A DNA stretch of 64,000 nucleotides from Flavobacterium sp. (GCA_023251135.1 JAHEZJ010000023.1:1-64000), one strand, 5' to 3'. Positions 1 to 9,764 are shown, numbered from the stretch's first letter. A program made the numbers and translations. Notes: a model not told the origin generated them from the sequence alone.

Positions 1-2070
1 CGAAAGCGCCTGGTATCTCGAATTGTTTCTAAATCCGGAATCCATACGTTCGTTAAAAAGAGTGATCGAAAACCGATTGCTGTCATACGAAAAATCAGCA
101 CGAAGCTCCCATTTTTTATTAATTGCCGGTGTCAGATCGTAATTTACCGGAGACGTTTTATAGGTCATCAGGTTAATTCTTCGGTACTCCGGTGTATTGT
201 GATAATAGTTCAACTGCACCAAATCGTTATAGATAAAATCTGGGTAAAGCTGTGCCAATGTTGGAAATTTAGTATACTGTCCGAAACCTGCTGTAAACTC
301 TGCTTTCATTATATGTTCGCCCATTTTAAAGGACGGAAGCACCCATTGGGTATTGATTCTGGGATCGAAATAGTATTTTCCGTGAATGGAGTAAACCGAC
401 GGCACATTCAATAACGACATTGCCCGAATACCTCCAGCCATGTTTAACCGATGTTTACCAAGCGGAACTGTAATGGCGTCTTCGGCAAAAAAAGACAGAT
501 CTGTACTTGCAGGAATATCTTTGTATGCTCTCGGACGTGTAGACATTTCAGGCGATGGCGGATGTGTGGTATCATACACCTGCCCTTTTCCGTTGTTTTT
601 AGAATAGGTCCACTCCGATCCCGCTTTTAAAGCATGTGTAATTCCAAACAAACGAACTTCAAAATCTCCCATAGCTTTTAAGAATGCATCCAATGGTTTT
701 CCGTCTACAGTAAGATTAGAAACATACTGCGGTGTTAGAAAAATCCCTTCAGATTCGCCCTGTTGGGTCGTATTGGGTATGGCCGTTGCACTGGATACCT
801 GTACCCATTTGGTCTGTTCTATTTTATCGTATTGCTGACTAAGCGATGCCGATGTATGAAGCGCTTTTAAAAATTTGGACGTTTTAAAGTTTAAATTGAA
901 GGAGTTTGCTAATGAAAATCGATTGTAACTAGAGGAATACCGGTCAATTTTAGTATACCCTACATCCGGATCCGCCCTTTCATTGTCGACTGACCCACTG
1001 TAATCTAAACTGGAATCCCATTGAAGCTGATGAGCATCATTTTCCCATGTTTTTTGTGCCCGTAGGGAGGCCGTGATTCTCTTATAGTTTTCAAAACTGT
1101 TTCGCGGATCTGATTTTGCATTCAGATAATCCAATCCAACGTTCAGTACCAATCGTTTCTCTTCCGATTCAAAACCTTTTCCTAAATAATACAATTTGCT
1201 AAATTCATCTGCTTTAAAGCGTGACTCCCAGTTGCTGCGGCCTCTTTTTCGTTGAATTTTAATCAACCCGCTTGTTAAATCACCATACTCGACAGAAGGA
1301 ATACCTCTGATAATTTCGACTCTCTCAATCTGATCTGTAGAAATAGAGCGCATGTCTACCCCTTTTGAGGTGGTGTTTCGGCGTGTATTGGCGTATCCCG
1401 ACCCCGGCGTTATCGTCAGGTTGGGTCCGGTAGTATATTGCAGGTTTGCATCGGTATTTAAAGGAATTCCGTCAATCACAAAAGAAGTTCCAAGAGAGGA
1501 AATATCATAGTTCGAATCGGCTATACCCACTTCTCTTAGTTTGATATGATTGGAAGCATTAAACACAGGGTCCTTCGAGCGTCCTCCAGGCAGTAATTCC
1601 AATAAATCGGTAAAACTCGATGGCTGTAAATGCTGCATTGCTTTTTTATCAATAATCGAGGTACTCGTCATTCCGCGTGACTCTACGGCAGTTATAACCA
1701 CTTCGTTTAGCTGAACGCTAGACGGAATTAATTCGAATGACAGCTTCTCATTTGTTTTCAATTCCAGATTCTTCTCGATCGTTTCATAACCTGGAAACGT
1801 CAATTTTAGTTTGTAGCGGCCACTGTCGATGGTATTTAAAAGGATATTACCAAAATCATCCGACAGGGTTTCAAACTTGCGGGTTCCTTCTATAGAAAGC
1901 ACAACTCCTTTTAACGGAACTTTACTTTCGGCATCTTTAAGGGTAATCTGAAGCGTAACTTTAGGGATATTCTGAGCAAAAACTGGGTTAAAAAGCAACA
2001 GAAATGCTACAGAAAGGACAGTTGCAATCCTTTTAAACAGGAATGCCGTAAGACTATTAAAAAGAAACAT
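1..2070 (-). CDS. TonB-dependent outer-membrane receptor, C-terminus cut by window edge
   Basis: An open frame of 690 codons runs from the ATG at 2070 to the window edge without a stop. It starts with a signal peptide (hydrophobic LSVAFLLLFNPVFAQ, cleavage after about residue 33), then a carboxypeptidase-regulatory-like beta-sandwich (about 40-115, ending in the typical NEVVITA), then a TonB plug with FVIDGIPLNTD and ERVEIIRGIPSVEYGDLTSG, and the first part of the barrel. Such receptors import siderophores, cofactors, peptides or glycans across the outer membrane using TonB energy. No SusD gene lies beside it, so it is not obviously of the SusC type, and the substrate cannot be told. It diverges from the ATP-cone gene and is probably transcribed alone from the promoter at 2128-2135. 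The missing part is the end of the beta-barrel. Confidence 0.93.
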   Translation of the reverse strand, partial: MFLFNSLTAFLFKRIATVLSVAFLLLFNPVFAQNIPKVTLQITLKDAESKVPLKGVVLSIEGTRKFETLSDDFGNILLNTIDSGRYKLKLTFPGYETIEKNLELKTNEKLSFELIPSSVQLNEVVITAVESRGMTSTSIIDKKAMQHLQPSSFTDLLELLPGGRSKDPVFNASNHIKLREVGIADSNYDISSLGTSFVIDGIPLNTDANLQYTTGPNLTITPGSGYANTRRNTTSKGVDMRSISTDQIERVEIIRGIPSVEYGDLTSGLIKIQRKRGRSNWESRFKADEFSKLYYLGKGFESEEKRLVLNVGLDYLNAKSDPRNSFENYKRITASLRAQKTWENDAHQLQWDSSLDYSGSVDNERADPDVGYTKIDRYSSSYNRFSLANSFNLNFKTSKFLKALHTSASLSQQYDKIEQTKWVQVSSATAIPNTTQQGESEGIFLTPQYVSNLTVDGKPLDAFLKAMGDFEVRLFGITHALKAGSEWTYSKNNGKGQVYDTTHPPSPEMSTRPRAYKDIPASTDLSFFAEDAITVPLGKHRLNMAGGIRAMSLLNVPSVYSIHGKYYFDPRINTQWVLPSFKMGEHIMKAEFTAGFGQYTKFPTLAQLYPDFIYNDLVQLNYYHNTPEYRRINLMTYKTSPVNYDLTPAINKKWELRADFSYDSNRFSITLFNERMDSGFRNNSRYQALS

Positions 2071-2541
2071 GGTATTAAATTTCTAGCAGCTGAGTAAGCT
2101 ATATCACAAAAAGGCGGTTAATCGTTGCAAATATAACCTAATTTAGACTCAATAAAAATAATATTTTAAAACCCTGAAATATGATCCACTTCTTTCTTTC
2201 TTAAATTTTAGCTTAAAACCTTGATTATCAAAAATATTTACCGAAATTTGTTAATACGCTTACTCTTTGTATACTATTTAAAAAATAAACACTTTTAATA
2301 GCAATTAAGTTGTAATTGACAGTGTCCTGTTGCCATCTACAGCCGTTCTTCTGCCAACTTACTACCAAATCTTCAATTTTCCAGTTTCAGGAGCAATCGA
2401 ACAAATAAAGTTCGAAAATCCTATTTATCGTTCCCAAAACCTACTGTAAAAAGCAAATACAGGGAACCTAAACTCAATAGAAACAAGCTGCTGTTTTTCT
2501 TTTTTGATAAACAGAATCAGCTCTTAAACGCATTGTCTGTG
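2071..2541. other. Intergenic region between divergent genes
   Basis: About 470 AT-rich bases separate the receptor gene (minus) from the ATP-cone nuclease gene (plus). Apart from the -7 box at 2128-2135 I see no repeat, RNA gene or conserved riboswitch-like structure. The promoter of the plus-strand operon must lie here but no exact TAnnTTTG was found for it. Confidence 0.5.
2128..2135 (-). promoter_or_regulatory. Candidate -7 promoter element of the TonB receptor gene
   Basis: On the minus strand this reads TATATTTG, an exact match to the Bacteroidetes sigma-A -7 consensus TAnnTTTG. It lies about 58 bases before the ATG at 2070. No good -33 TTTG is visible upstream, so the assignment rests on the -7 box alone. 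Confidence 0.4.
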
Positions 2542-3372
2542 ATGAAAATAACGAAGCACTCCGGGCACAAAGTCCCATTCGACAAAGAAAAACTAAAGCT
2601 TTCTCTCAAAAAATCAGGAGCTGCACCCGATCTTATCCAGGAATCTCTGGGTGAAATCGAAAAGCAAATCTATGAGGGTATTACCACCAAAGAAATCTAC
2701 AAAATGGCCTTTGCGATTCTAAAAAAAGCGGCAAATGGGCATGCAGGGCGTTACAATATCAGACTGGCGCTGCAAATGCTTGGTCCGGCTGGTTTTTTCT
2801 TTGAAAAATTCATTGCCAGACTGTATGCCGCAGACGGTTACAAAGCCAAAATAAATCTAACACTACAAGGAAAGTGTGTGTCACATGAAGTGGATGTGGC
2901 TATTATGAAGGAGAATCTGATTACCATGATCGAGTGTAAGTTTCACGGCAGCAAAGAAGGTTCTTCGGATGTAAAAGTCCCGATGTACATCCTTTCCCGT
3001 TTTAATGACCTTAAGGCAAACCGGCACACTATTTTTACCAATAACGAAAGTATTAACTCCTGCATTATTGTGACCAACAATCGTTTTACCAAAGATGCCC
3101 AGGATTTTGCCAGTTGCAGCGGAATCTCACTTGTTAGCTGGGATTATCCGCAGGACAATAGTCTTAAAAACAAAATAGACAAAGGAGCGCTCTACCCTAT
3201 TACCTGTCTCACCACCTTATCATTGGTTGAAAAAGAAAAGCTGCTTTTTCTGGATCAGATATTGGTTAAAGATCTTATTGATGATCCGCAAAGCCTTTCT
3301 AAAATAGGACTTAGCCAAAACCGAATCAAAAATATACTACACGAAGCTTCACAAATTTGTAAACTTATTTGA
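2542..3372 (+). CDS. ATP-cone domain fused to a PD-(D/E)XK (Mrr-like) nuclease domain
   Basis: A 276-residue cytosolic protein. I chose the ATG at 2542 over the in-frame TTG at 2533 because the ATP-cone domain starts directly at MKITKHSGHKVPFDKEKL. Residues 1-90 form an ATP-cone, the nucleotide-sensing fold also found at the N-terminus of ribonucleotide reductases and NrdR. Residues about 95-200 form a restriction-endonuclease-like domain with the ordered active-site motif: Glu in FFFEKFIARL, Asp in HEVDVAI, and ExK in MIECKFH. This predicts a metal-dependent nuclease gated by nucleotides. The stop codon is one base from the ATG of the next gene, a beta-CASP nuclease, so the two are surely cotranscribed and probably act together. 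The DNA or RNA target and the physiological role are unknown. Confidence 0.85.
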   Translation: MKITKHSGHKVPFDKEKLKLSLKKSGAAPDLIQESLGEIEKQIYEGITTKEIYKMAFAILKKAANGHAGRYNIRLALQMLGPAGFFFEKFIARLYAADGYKAKINLTLQGKCVSHEVDVAIMKENLITMIECKFHGSKEGSSDVKVPMYILSRFNDLKANRHTIFTNNESINSCIIVTNNRFTKDAQDFASCSGISLVSWDYPQDNSLKNKIDKGALYPITCLTTLSLVEKEKLLFLDQILVKDLIDDPQSLSKIGLSQNRIKNILHEASQICKLI

Positions 3373-3373
3373 C

Positions 3374-4729
3374 ATGAAAGTAAAATTTATAGGAGGTGCG
3401 GGAACTGTAACCGGTTCTAAAACGCTGATCGAAACAGAAAATAGCAGAATACTGATTGACTGTGGTCTTTTTCAGGGGATAAAATCGCTTCGGGAACTCA
3501 ATTGGGATCCTTTACCTGTTTTACCCTCCAGTATCGATTTTGTCTTACTTACCCACGGCCATCTGGATCATTGTGGCTGGCTTCCACGGTTGGTAGCCCA
3601 AGGATTTACAGGCAAAATATACTGTACCGGCCCGACCAAATCGATAGCCAAACTGGTTCTTTTGGACAGTGCTAAAATTCAGGAAGAAGAAGCCGAAAGG
3701 GCCAACAAGGAACAATATTCGAAACACACGCAAGCCGAGCCGCTTTATACCGTAGAACAGGCTGAGGCTGTGATGTCATTCTTTAAAGTCATCCCCCCTG
3801 ATACAGCCGTAACGATTGCGGAGGATACGACCGCCGTTTTTGAAAATGCAGGACATATCATAGGAGCCTGTAGCATTACGCTGACTGCCGAGGGCAAAAC
3901 TTTAGTGTTTTCGGGCGATATTGGCCGCGATGACGATGTACTGATGTTTCCGCCAACCAAACCCCTAAAGGCCGATTATGTCTTTCTGGAAAGTACCTAT
4001 GGCAACAAATTGCATCCCAATTTAGATGTAAAAAAAGAACTGGAAACGCTGATTAATGCTGCTATAGCACAGAATGAAACCGTAATCATTCCAGGATTTG
4101 CTGTAGAGCGTGCCCAATCAGTCATGTTTTTGCTGTGGCAGCTCAAACGGGAAGGCAGAATTCCTGACGTTCCCTATATACTCGATACACCAATGGGGGC
4201 CAATGCCCTGCACGTATTTTTAGAGAATTTAAAATGGCACAAACTGTCTGTTGAGGACTGTCATGAGATGGCAAAAATGTTTAGGATTGTTTCTGAGTAC
4301 GAGGAAACACAGCGTATTATTGCAAATCCTCAGCCTAAAGTAGTTCTTGCTGCAAGCGGTATGGCAACAGGTGGACGGGTATTATCGTATTTTGAACATT
4401 ATATTAGTCTTGAAAAAACAACCGTTATTTTTGTGGGCTATCAGGCAGAAGGTACGCGTGGAAGAAAACTTCTGGAAGGGGATAAAGAAATTAAAATTTA
4501 TGGAAATTACTATACGGTAAGAGCCAAAATCTTTCAGATAGAAGGCCTCTCTGCGCACGGAGACCAAAATGATCTTTTAAACTGGCTGTCTGCTCTTACC
4601 AACACTCCTAAAGGTGTCTTTTTAGTGCATGGCGAAAATTTGCCTGCGGATGAACTGCGAATTAAAATTCAGCATCGCTATCATTTTAAATGTACTGTTC
4701 CGTTAATGGGAAATGAAATAGAAATTTAG
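3374..4729 (+). CDS. Beta-CASP metallo-beta-lactamase nuclease (RNA-processing type)
   Basis: A 451-residue cytosolic protein. It has the metallo-beta-lactamase metal site HGHLDH (61-66), His161 in AGHIIGACS, and Asp182 in SGDIGRDD. The inserted beta-CASP domain begins at FLESTYGNKLH (about 205). The C-terminal RMMBL part carries His395 in GLSAHGDQND and His419 in FLVHGE. This is the full set for the CPSF73/RNase J-like family, which cuts or trims RNA (some members act on DNA) with two zinc ions. It starts one base after the stop of the ATP-cone nuclease. It is a stand-alone paralogue rather than RNase J itself, lacking the RNase J C-terminal extension. A stem-loop at 4769-4806 ends the operon. 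Confidence 0.92.
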   Translation: MKVKFIGGAGTVTGSKTLIETENSRILIDCGLFQGIKSLRELNWDPLPVLPSSIDFVLLTHGHLDHCGWLPRLVAQGFTGKIYCTGPTKSIAKLVLLDSAKIQEEEAERANKEQYSKHTQAEPLYTVEQAEAVMSFFKVIPPDTAVTIAEDTTAVFENAGHIIGACSITLTAEGKTLVFSGDIGRDDDVLMFPPTKPLKADYVFLESTYGNKLHPNLDVKKELETLINAAIAQNETVIIPGFAVERAQSVMFLLWQLKREGRIPDVPYILDTPMGANALHVFLENLKWHKLSVEDCHEMAKMFRIVSEYEETQRIIANPQPKVVLAASGMATGGRVLSYFEHYISLEKTTVIFVGYQAEGTRGRKLLEGDKEIKIYGNYYTVRAKIFQIEGLSAHGDQNDLLNWLSALTNTPKGVFLVHGENLPADELRIKIQHRYHFKCTVPLMGNEIEI

Positions 4730-4768
4730 GCTTTGTTTTTAGCTACCTGACCTTCAGAACCATAAAAC

Positions 4769-4806
4769 AAACAGCCCCGCACCATTGGTTTAGTGCAGGG
4801 CTGTTT
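4769..4806. terminator. Bidirectional terminator between convergent genes
   Basis: An inverted repeat, AAACAGCCC..GCAC pairing with GTGC.AGGGCTGTTT, has single-base bulges and a 10-base loop. On the minus strand it is followed by a T-rich stretch, suiting the SusD gene end. It also lies 40 bases after the stop of the plus-strand nuclease operon. Confidence 0.75.
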
Positions 4807-4851
4807 CTCAAAAAAAACATTTTTTATAAATCAGTTATTCCCAAATAGGAT

Positions 4852-6276
4852 TTAATTGGCATCAAACCATAGTTTTGTAGTCAGCAAATCTTTTCCCTGA
4901 GCGGATACTGCGGCCTGGTAGCTCGTTCCGTTAAGTGATTGCTCTGTTCCCGGATAAAAGAAACGCGAAGGAATCTGTCCGTTCAAAACCGTAGCCGGAC
5001 CAGCTTTTAGTACCGGATAATCAAGTCTTCTCCACTCCACAAAGGCATCAAGACCTTGTCCGTAGAATGCAATCCATTTTTGTGTGCCTATTGATTTGGC
5101 ATAATTGGCTGCATCATATTTTACAGTAGCCTGATTCAAATACTTATTAATAGTTGCTGCATCCGTAATTCCAAATTGATTGAATGAGGCAGTGATTGCA
5201 TTTTTGTACAATTGCTCGGCATCTCCACCAATATAACCACGCGCTACCGCTTCAGAAAGGTTAAACAATACTTCAGAATAGGAAACAATTACCGCAGGTG
5301 ACGATGAAGTCAGGAAGTAAGTTCCCGGTTTTGAGGTCTTAGCAAACCCCTGGCTGTTAGCATCACTGTTTGATAATCCGTTTGCACCACCCACATACTT
5401 ACCAACAGTTTGATCTGTAGGCAGCTGAGCATAAACCGGTAAACGCGGATCGGATAATTCGTTTAACTTGTCTACCAAAGTTTTCGAAATACGAAAATCA
5501 TCACGAGTTTCAAACCAGGCCGAAGCAGGATTTTGCTGAGGTGAACTGGTAAAAGTAAACTTAAAGGTTTCGTTATTGTTGCTAATGACTCCCGCAGCAT
5601 CACTTGTTGCTTCAATAGCCGCTTGTTTGGCCAATGCAGGCTCTTTGTCTGAGATTCTCAATGCGATACGCAAACGAAGTGAATTTACCAGCTTCTTCCA
5701 TTTTGTGATATCTCCTTTATACGCCAAGTCTCCCGTTACGCTTCCACTTGCCGGATTTAATAAAGACTGTGCCTGTTTTAAATCTTCCAGTAATCCTGTG
5801 TAGACTTCTTTTTGTGTATTATAGGCCGGAGTTACTTTTAAACCTGCTTCTTTGTACGGAATGCTTCCATAGGCATCTGTTAACAATAAAAATGTCCACG
5901 AGCGCAATGTTAGTGCAATTCCTTTATAATTTGGGTTTGCCTGCTGATCCGGAAATTTCAGAATGGTGTTCAAATCTGTAATTAAGGTGGCATAACCTGT
6001 ATTCCACAAAGTAGTGAAAGAGGTGTTTGATACATCATACCTGTCCGGCTCTGTGTACTGAACCTTAGCCCAATGCTGGACAAATAATAAAGAGGCATTA
6101 AAGTTATTATCAGATCCCCAATACAAATCGGCTCCCTGTTTTAGTGTTCCGGTTAACAGATAAGGTGCCAGTGGTGTTTCGGTTGCATTTGGATTTTTAT
6201 TAAGATCATCCAGCGTATCCCCACAAGAAGTAAGCGACACCGCAAATAGAGTTATATAGGCTAATTTTTTTAGCAT
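4852..6276 (-). CDS. SusD-like surface lipoprotein (SusD-like_2 type)
   Basis: A 474-residue lipoprotein: a short signal peptide with lipobox SLTSC places the lipidated Cys at about residue 18, followed by GDTLDDLNKNPNATE, the usual opening of this subfamily. The helical TPR-like fold of SusD is indicated by alternating helices through 80-240. SusD proteins sit as a lid on the SusC barrel and bind the substrate before import. The start is 12 bases after the SusC stop, so the pair is cotranscribed. No glycoside hydrolase, peptidase or regulator is attached, so the substrate is unknown; members of this SusD subgroup are often linked to non-glycan or peptide substrates, which is only suggestive here. 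Confidence 0.93.
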   Translation of the reverse strand: MLKKLAYITLFAVSLTSCGDTLDDLNKNPNATETPLAPYLLTGTLKQGADLYWGSDNNFNASLLFVQHWAKVQYTEPDRYDVSNTSFTTLWNTGYATLITDLNTILKFPDQQANPNYKGIALTLRSWTFLLLTDAYGSIPYKEAGLKVTPAYNTQKEVYTGLLEDLKQAQSLLNPASGSVTGDLAYKGDITKWKKLVNSLRLRIALRISDKEPALAKQAAIEATSDAAGVISNNNETFKFTFTSSPQQNPASAWFETRDDFRISKTLVDKLNELSDPRLPVYAQLPTDQTVGKYVGGANGLSNSDANSQGFAKTSKPGTYFLTSSSPAVIVSYSEVLFNLSEAVARGYIGGDAEQLYKNAITASFNQFGITDAATINKYLNQATVKYDAANYAKSIGTQKWIAFYGQGLDAFVEWRRLDYPVLKAGPATVLNGQIPSRFFYPGTEQSLNGTSYQAAVSAQGKDLLTTKLWFDAN

Positions 6277-6288
6277 GATTTCTTTTTT

Positions 6289-9200
6289 TTAAAATTTAAG
6301 ATTAACATTCAGACTGAAATTTCTGGTCGTTGGCAAAGCTAAGCTCTCCAATCCCTGAGCATTTCCGGTAGTGAAAGCCGTTTCAGGATCAATATTTGGT
6401 GCATCTTTATAGATAAATAACAGGTTACGGCCTACAGCTGTAATACTTGCTCCTTCTAATCCCAGTTTTCTAGCAAATTTCTTATTGAAATTGTAAGCCA
6501 GTTTTACCTCTCTTAGTTTTACAAAAGTCGAACTGTAAATGTAGGCTTCGTTAATGTTGTAAGATGCTTTGTGAAACTCCTGTGCACTAATCACCTGAGA
6601 ATTTGGAGTTCCGTCAGCGTACACTCCGTTAAAAATAACACCATCATCATATACCGTTGCTCCATTTGGAGCTGTGCCACCCGTTAACAATGTTTTTGGA
6701 TTGGCCGAGTTGTTGTTTGGATAATAGTAATTTAAACCTCCATTTGCGGCATCACGACCTGCTAATGTCTCCGCTAGTACACCGGTATAAGTACCTGTTC
6801 TGTTGGTTCCCGAATAAATGTCACCCCCAACACTTGCGTCAATAAGGAATGAAAATTCAAGATTTTTATACGTCAATGTATTGGTTACACCCGCTAAATA
6901 ATCCGGAGTATAATGTCCTAATACTTTCTTTTGCGGATCGGCCTTAGGCAATCCGTTAGCGCCTACTACTATATTTCCGTTGGCATCACGCTGGTACGCT
7001 GTGCCATAAAGAGCACCGTAAGCCTGCCCTACTGAAGCCAATACATCAACACCTCCTGAAGAACCAATCGTATAGTTTTGAATCTGTTTGTCGTAGTCCA
7101 AAATCTTTACTTCGCTAATATTCTTAGAGTAATTTACCCCGATATTCCATTTGAAGTCCTCCGTTTGAACAGGAGTTCCATCCAATTGAACTTCTATACC
7201 GCGGTTGTTCACTTTACCTGCGTTGATCAATTGCGAGTTATAACCGCTGGAAGCTGTGGTTTTTATTTCTAAGATCTGATCAAAACTATTGGTGTTGTAA
7301 TATGCCACATCCAAATGCAGTCTGTTTTTCCAGAAAGAAGATTCTATACCTAATTCCGTAGAACGTGTCGTTTCAGGTTTCAGGTTCTCATTCAGTTTTT
7401 TCTTAGCCGAGGTTTGAATCGGGTTTCCGTCAAAGGCAGTTTGAAAATCGTAAACAGTAGACAATTGATAAGGATCTGCGTCGTTACCTACTTCCGACCA
7501 ACCTCCACGAAGCTTTAAGAAATCAAGTGTATTGCTTTTCAGATTAAAGGCGTCAGAAACTACAAAACTACCGTTAAAGGAAGGATAAAAATAAGAACGG
7601 TTGCTGCTTGGCAATGTAGACGACCAGTCGTTACGGGCAGTTACGTTCAGGTAAGCATAATTTCTATACCCAAATTGTGCCGAAGCATAAGCACTGTACA
7701 CTCTCAATCTCGAAATTGAGTTCGATGAAGTCAACGGATCTCTTGAATTGGTTAGTGTATACAAGTCCGGTACAGCCAAACGTGGTGCTTTTTGATAATT
7801 GTTGGCATCACTGTGGTTACGAATATTGAATCCGGCAAGAGCATCCACACTAAAATCGTCGTTTACTTTTTTAGTATAAGTAAAAATCCCCTCCGTGTTT
7901 CTTTCGTTTACGGTATAAGCGTCTTCTGCATACGATCCGAAAGGCGTTCCGTTTGTACCGTACTTAATCGTGTACTTTCTGCGATCATTGTAATAGTCAA
8001 CTCCGGTACGAAATTTAAAATTAAGACCTTCGATAATCTTGGCATCCAAATGAATGTCTCCAATGATACGATTACGCTGTTGGCTGGTGGTGTTGTAATA
8101 CGCATTCCAGTACGGATTGCTGTAATAGCTGTTGTTCCAGTTCACGTCTCTGTTCTTCTGAAGTTCGTCGATGTCTACCTGACGTCCGAACCAAAGAAAC
8201 TGTAACATTACACCGGCAGCACGGTTACCCTGAGGACCACCTGGTAAGGCCGGAGCATCGGTCACAATGTAATTGGCCGTAACCCCTACTTTTATATTTT
8301 TAGAGATTTGGTAATTGGTATTAACCGTAAAGTTGGTTTTGTTTACCTCACTGTTAGGTACTGTTCCCAGTTGTTTTTGATTGTTTATTCCCAAACGAAA
8401 ATCTGATTTTTCATCCGATTTCGCGATAGAAACGCTATTGTCATAAGTAACACCGGTATTAAAAAAGTCCTTTACGTTATTCGGATGTGCTACGAAAGGC
8501 ACCGCAACACCATTGGAGTAAAACTGAGGGATAAGTCTGCCGTCCAGCTTAGGTCCCCAGCTTTCATCCACTCCGTCATTGATTCCGCCCCCTTTACCAT
8601 CTACAAAGCTGAACTTTCCGTTTGACCCTTGTCCAAATGAATTTTGAAATTTAGGCAAGGTCGCCACCTGAGAGATGGTAATTCCAGAATTGACACTAAT
8701 CCCCAATCCTTTTTGACTTTTTCCAGATTTTGTTGTAATCAAAACTACCCCATGTGCCGCACGTGATCCGTAAAGAGCCGCCGCGTTAGGGCCTTTCAGT
8801 ACGCTTAATGACTCAATATCCTGCGGATTTAAATCGGCAATCGCATTTTTAAAATCGCGAGTGGTTCCTCCAGTGCTACCCAACTGTGAGTTGTCTACCG
8901 GAACTCCATCGACCACAAACAGCGGCTGATTGTTTCCGGATATAGAAGTCTCACCACGAATAACAATACGTGAAGACCCCATATCTCCCTGTGAATTGGT
9001 AATACGAACACCCGCCAGTTTACCACTAAGGCTGTTTAAAAAGTTGGTTTCTTTTGTATCCGACACTTCTTTTCCTTTAAGCGCCTGCGTAGTGTATCCC
9101 AACGATTTTTTCTCTTTCGTAATACCTAGTGCGGTAACCACTACTTCCGACAGTGCGTTTTGTTCCTGTATAAGGCCAACAGTAACCGAATTTTCACTGG

Positions 9201-9480
9201 CTACAACTTCTGCTTTTTTATACCCCAAATAGCTTACAATTAAAGTATAAGGAAGTTTTTGCCCGGTTTGGAAATGAAATCTTCCATCAAAATCAGTTAC
9301 CACCCCGTGTGTAGTCCCTTTAATGTTCACCGAAGCACCAATAATAGGTTCCTTTGTCGCAGCATCGATTACTGTTCCTTCAAGTTTGGACTGGATAAGC
9401 GGTTTCGTTTCCTGTGCTTTAATTCCAGTGGAAATCAACAAAATACATAATGCTATATATCTATTTAATTTTTTTTTCAT
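6289..9480 (-). CDS. SusC/RagA-family TonB-linked outer-membrane transporter
   Basis: A 1063-residue protein of normal SusC length. It has a signal peptide (IALCILLISTGIKAQ), a carboxypeptidase-regulatory-like domain (about 33-112, GTVIDAATKEPIIGASV), the SusC linker LSEVVVTALGITKEKKSLGY, the plug with FVVDGVPVDNSQ and GPNAAALYGSRAAHGVVLI, and a barrel ending in NVNLKF with a C-terminal aromatic residue. It imports a large nutrient in partnership with the SusD lipoprotein encoded 12 bases downstream. A good promoter at 9765-9794 lies some 285 bases upstream, leaving an unusually long leader that holds a 25-codon IS21-like remnant and a hairpin. The substrate is unknown. Confidence 0.95.
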   Translation of the reverse strand: MKKKLNRYIALCILLISTGIKAQETKPLIQSKLEGTVIDAATKEPIIGASVNIKGTTHGVVTDFDGRFHFQTGQKLPYTLIVSYLGYKKAEVVASENSVTVGLIQEQNALSEVVVTALGITKEKKSLGYTTQALKGKEVSDTKETNFLNSLSGKLAGVRITNSQGDMGSSRIVIRGETSISGNNQPLFVVDGVPVDNSQLGSTGGTTRDFKNAIADLNPQDIESLSVLKGPNAAALYGSRAAHGVVLITTKSGKSQKGLGISVNSGITISQVATLPKFQNSFGQGSNGKFSFVDGKGGGINDGVDESWGPKLDGRLIPQFYSNGVAVPFVAHPNNVKDFFNTGVTYDNSVSIAKSDEKSDFRLGINNQKQLGTVPNSEVNKTNFTVNTNYQISKNIKVGVTANYIVTDAPALPGGPQGNRAAGVMLQFLWFGRQVDIDELQKNRDVNWNNSYYSNPYWNAYYNTTSQQRNRIIGDIHLDAKIIEGLNFKFRTGVDYYNDRRKYTIKYGTNGTPFGSYAEDAYTVNERNTEGIFTYTKKVNDDFSVDALAGFNIRNHSDANNYQKAPRLAVPDLYTLTNSRDPLTSSNSISRLRVYSAYASAQFGYRNYAYLNVTARNDWSSTLPSSNRSYFYPSFNGSFVVSDAFNLKSNTLDFLKLRGGWSEVGNDADPYQLSTVYDFQTAFDGNPIQTSAKKKLNENLKPETTRSTELGIESSFWKNRLHLDVAYYNTNSFDQILEIKTTASSGYNSQLINAGKVNNRGIEVQLDGTPVQTEDFKWNIGVNYSKNISEVKILDYDKQIQNYTIGSSGGVDVLASVGQAYGALYGTAYQRDANGNIVVGANGLPKADPQKKVLGHYTPDYLAGVTNTLTYKNLEFSFLIDASVGGDIYSGTNRTGTYTGVLAETLAGRDAANGGLNYYYPNNNSANPKTLLTGGTAPNGATVYDDGVIFNGVYADGTPNSQVISAQEFHKASYNINEAYIYSSTFVKLREVKLAYNFNKKFARKLGLEGASITAVGRNLLFIYKDAPNIDPETAFTTGNAQGLESLALPTTRNFSLNVNLKF

Positions 9481-9494
9481 TACTTTGTTTTAGT

Positions 9495-9572
9495 TTAATA
9501 AATAAGGTGACTGGTGCCGGATATACTCCGCCCGTCCTTATAGAGATGTACAATTTCTTTAAGCTTCGCCAT
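9495..9572 (-). pseudogene. 25-codon ORF resembling the N-terminus of an IS21-family transposase (IstA)
   Basis: This short frame encodes MAKLKEIVHLYKDGRS followed by nine more residues and a stop. The pattern of a basic start, LKEI(V/I)xLYxxGxS, then a Ser/Thr-rich turn is what IstA transposases of IS21 elements show just before their helix-turn-helix. The rest of the transposase is absent. It lies in the leader between the SusC promoter and the SusC ATG. It may be a decayed insertion remnant or, less likely, a translated leader peptide. Resemblance over only about 18 residues makes this tentative. Confidence 0.4.
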
Positions 9573-9592
9573 TTCTGTTCCCGCAGAAATGG
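9569..9592. other. Perfect 9-bp hairpin overlapping the start of the leader ORF
   Basis: CCATTTCTG and CAGAAATGG form a perfect stem with a six-base loop. In the SusC leader transcript the ATG of the 25-codon ORF is in the 3' arm, so its start would be sequestered. On the plus strand it is followed by six T, but no plus-strand gene precedes it, so a terminator role is unlikely. Confidence 0.5.
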
Positions 9593-9764
9593 TTTTTTAT
9601 TAGCTACACATTCGCTTTTTCATTTTCTTTTTATTTTGGGTTATTATTATTTGAATTGGATCACTTCTCCCGATGCCCTATCGAAAAAGGCTTTTCTATT
9701 GGACTCTTGTTCGTTCAAAAGTGAACAAATTCGGCGATTCTTATATTCTACTAATTTGATAGAA

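Noticed and set aside
199..414. 71-codon plus-strand frame
   Set aside because: It is antisense to the TonB receptor gene, which stays open over 690 codons.
7792..8205. 137-codon plus-strand frame
   Set aside because: It is wholly antisense within the susC barrel and has the composition of a reverse-strand shadow.
9569..9592. Plus-strand terminator
   Set aside because: The hairpin is followed by T residues on the plus strand, but no plus-strand gene lies upstream.
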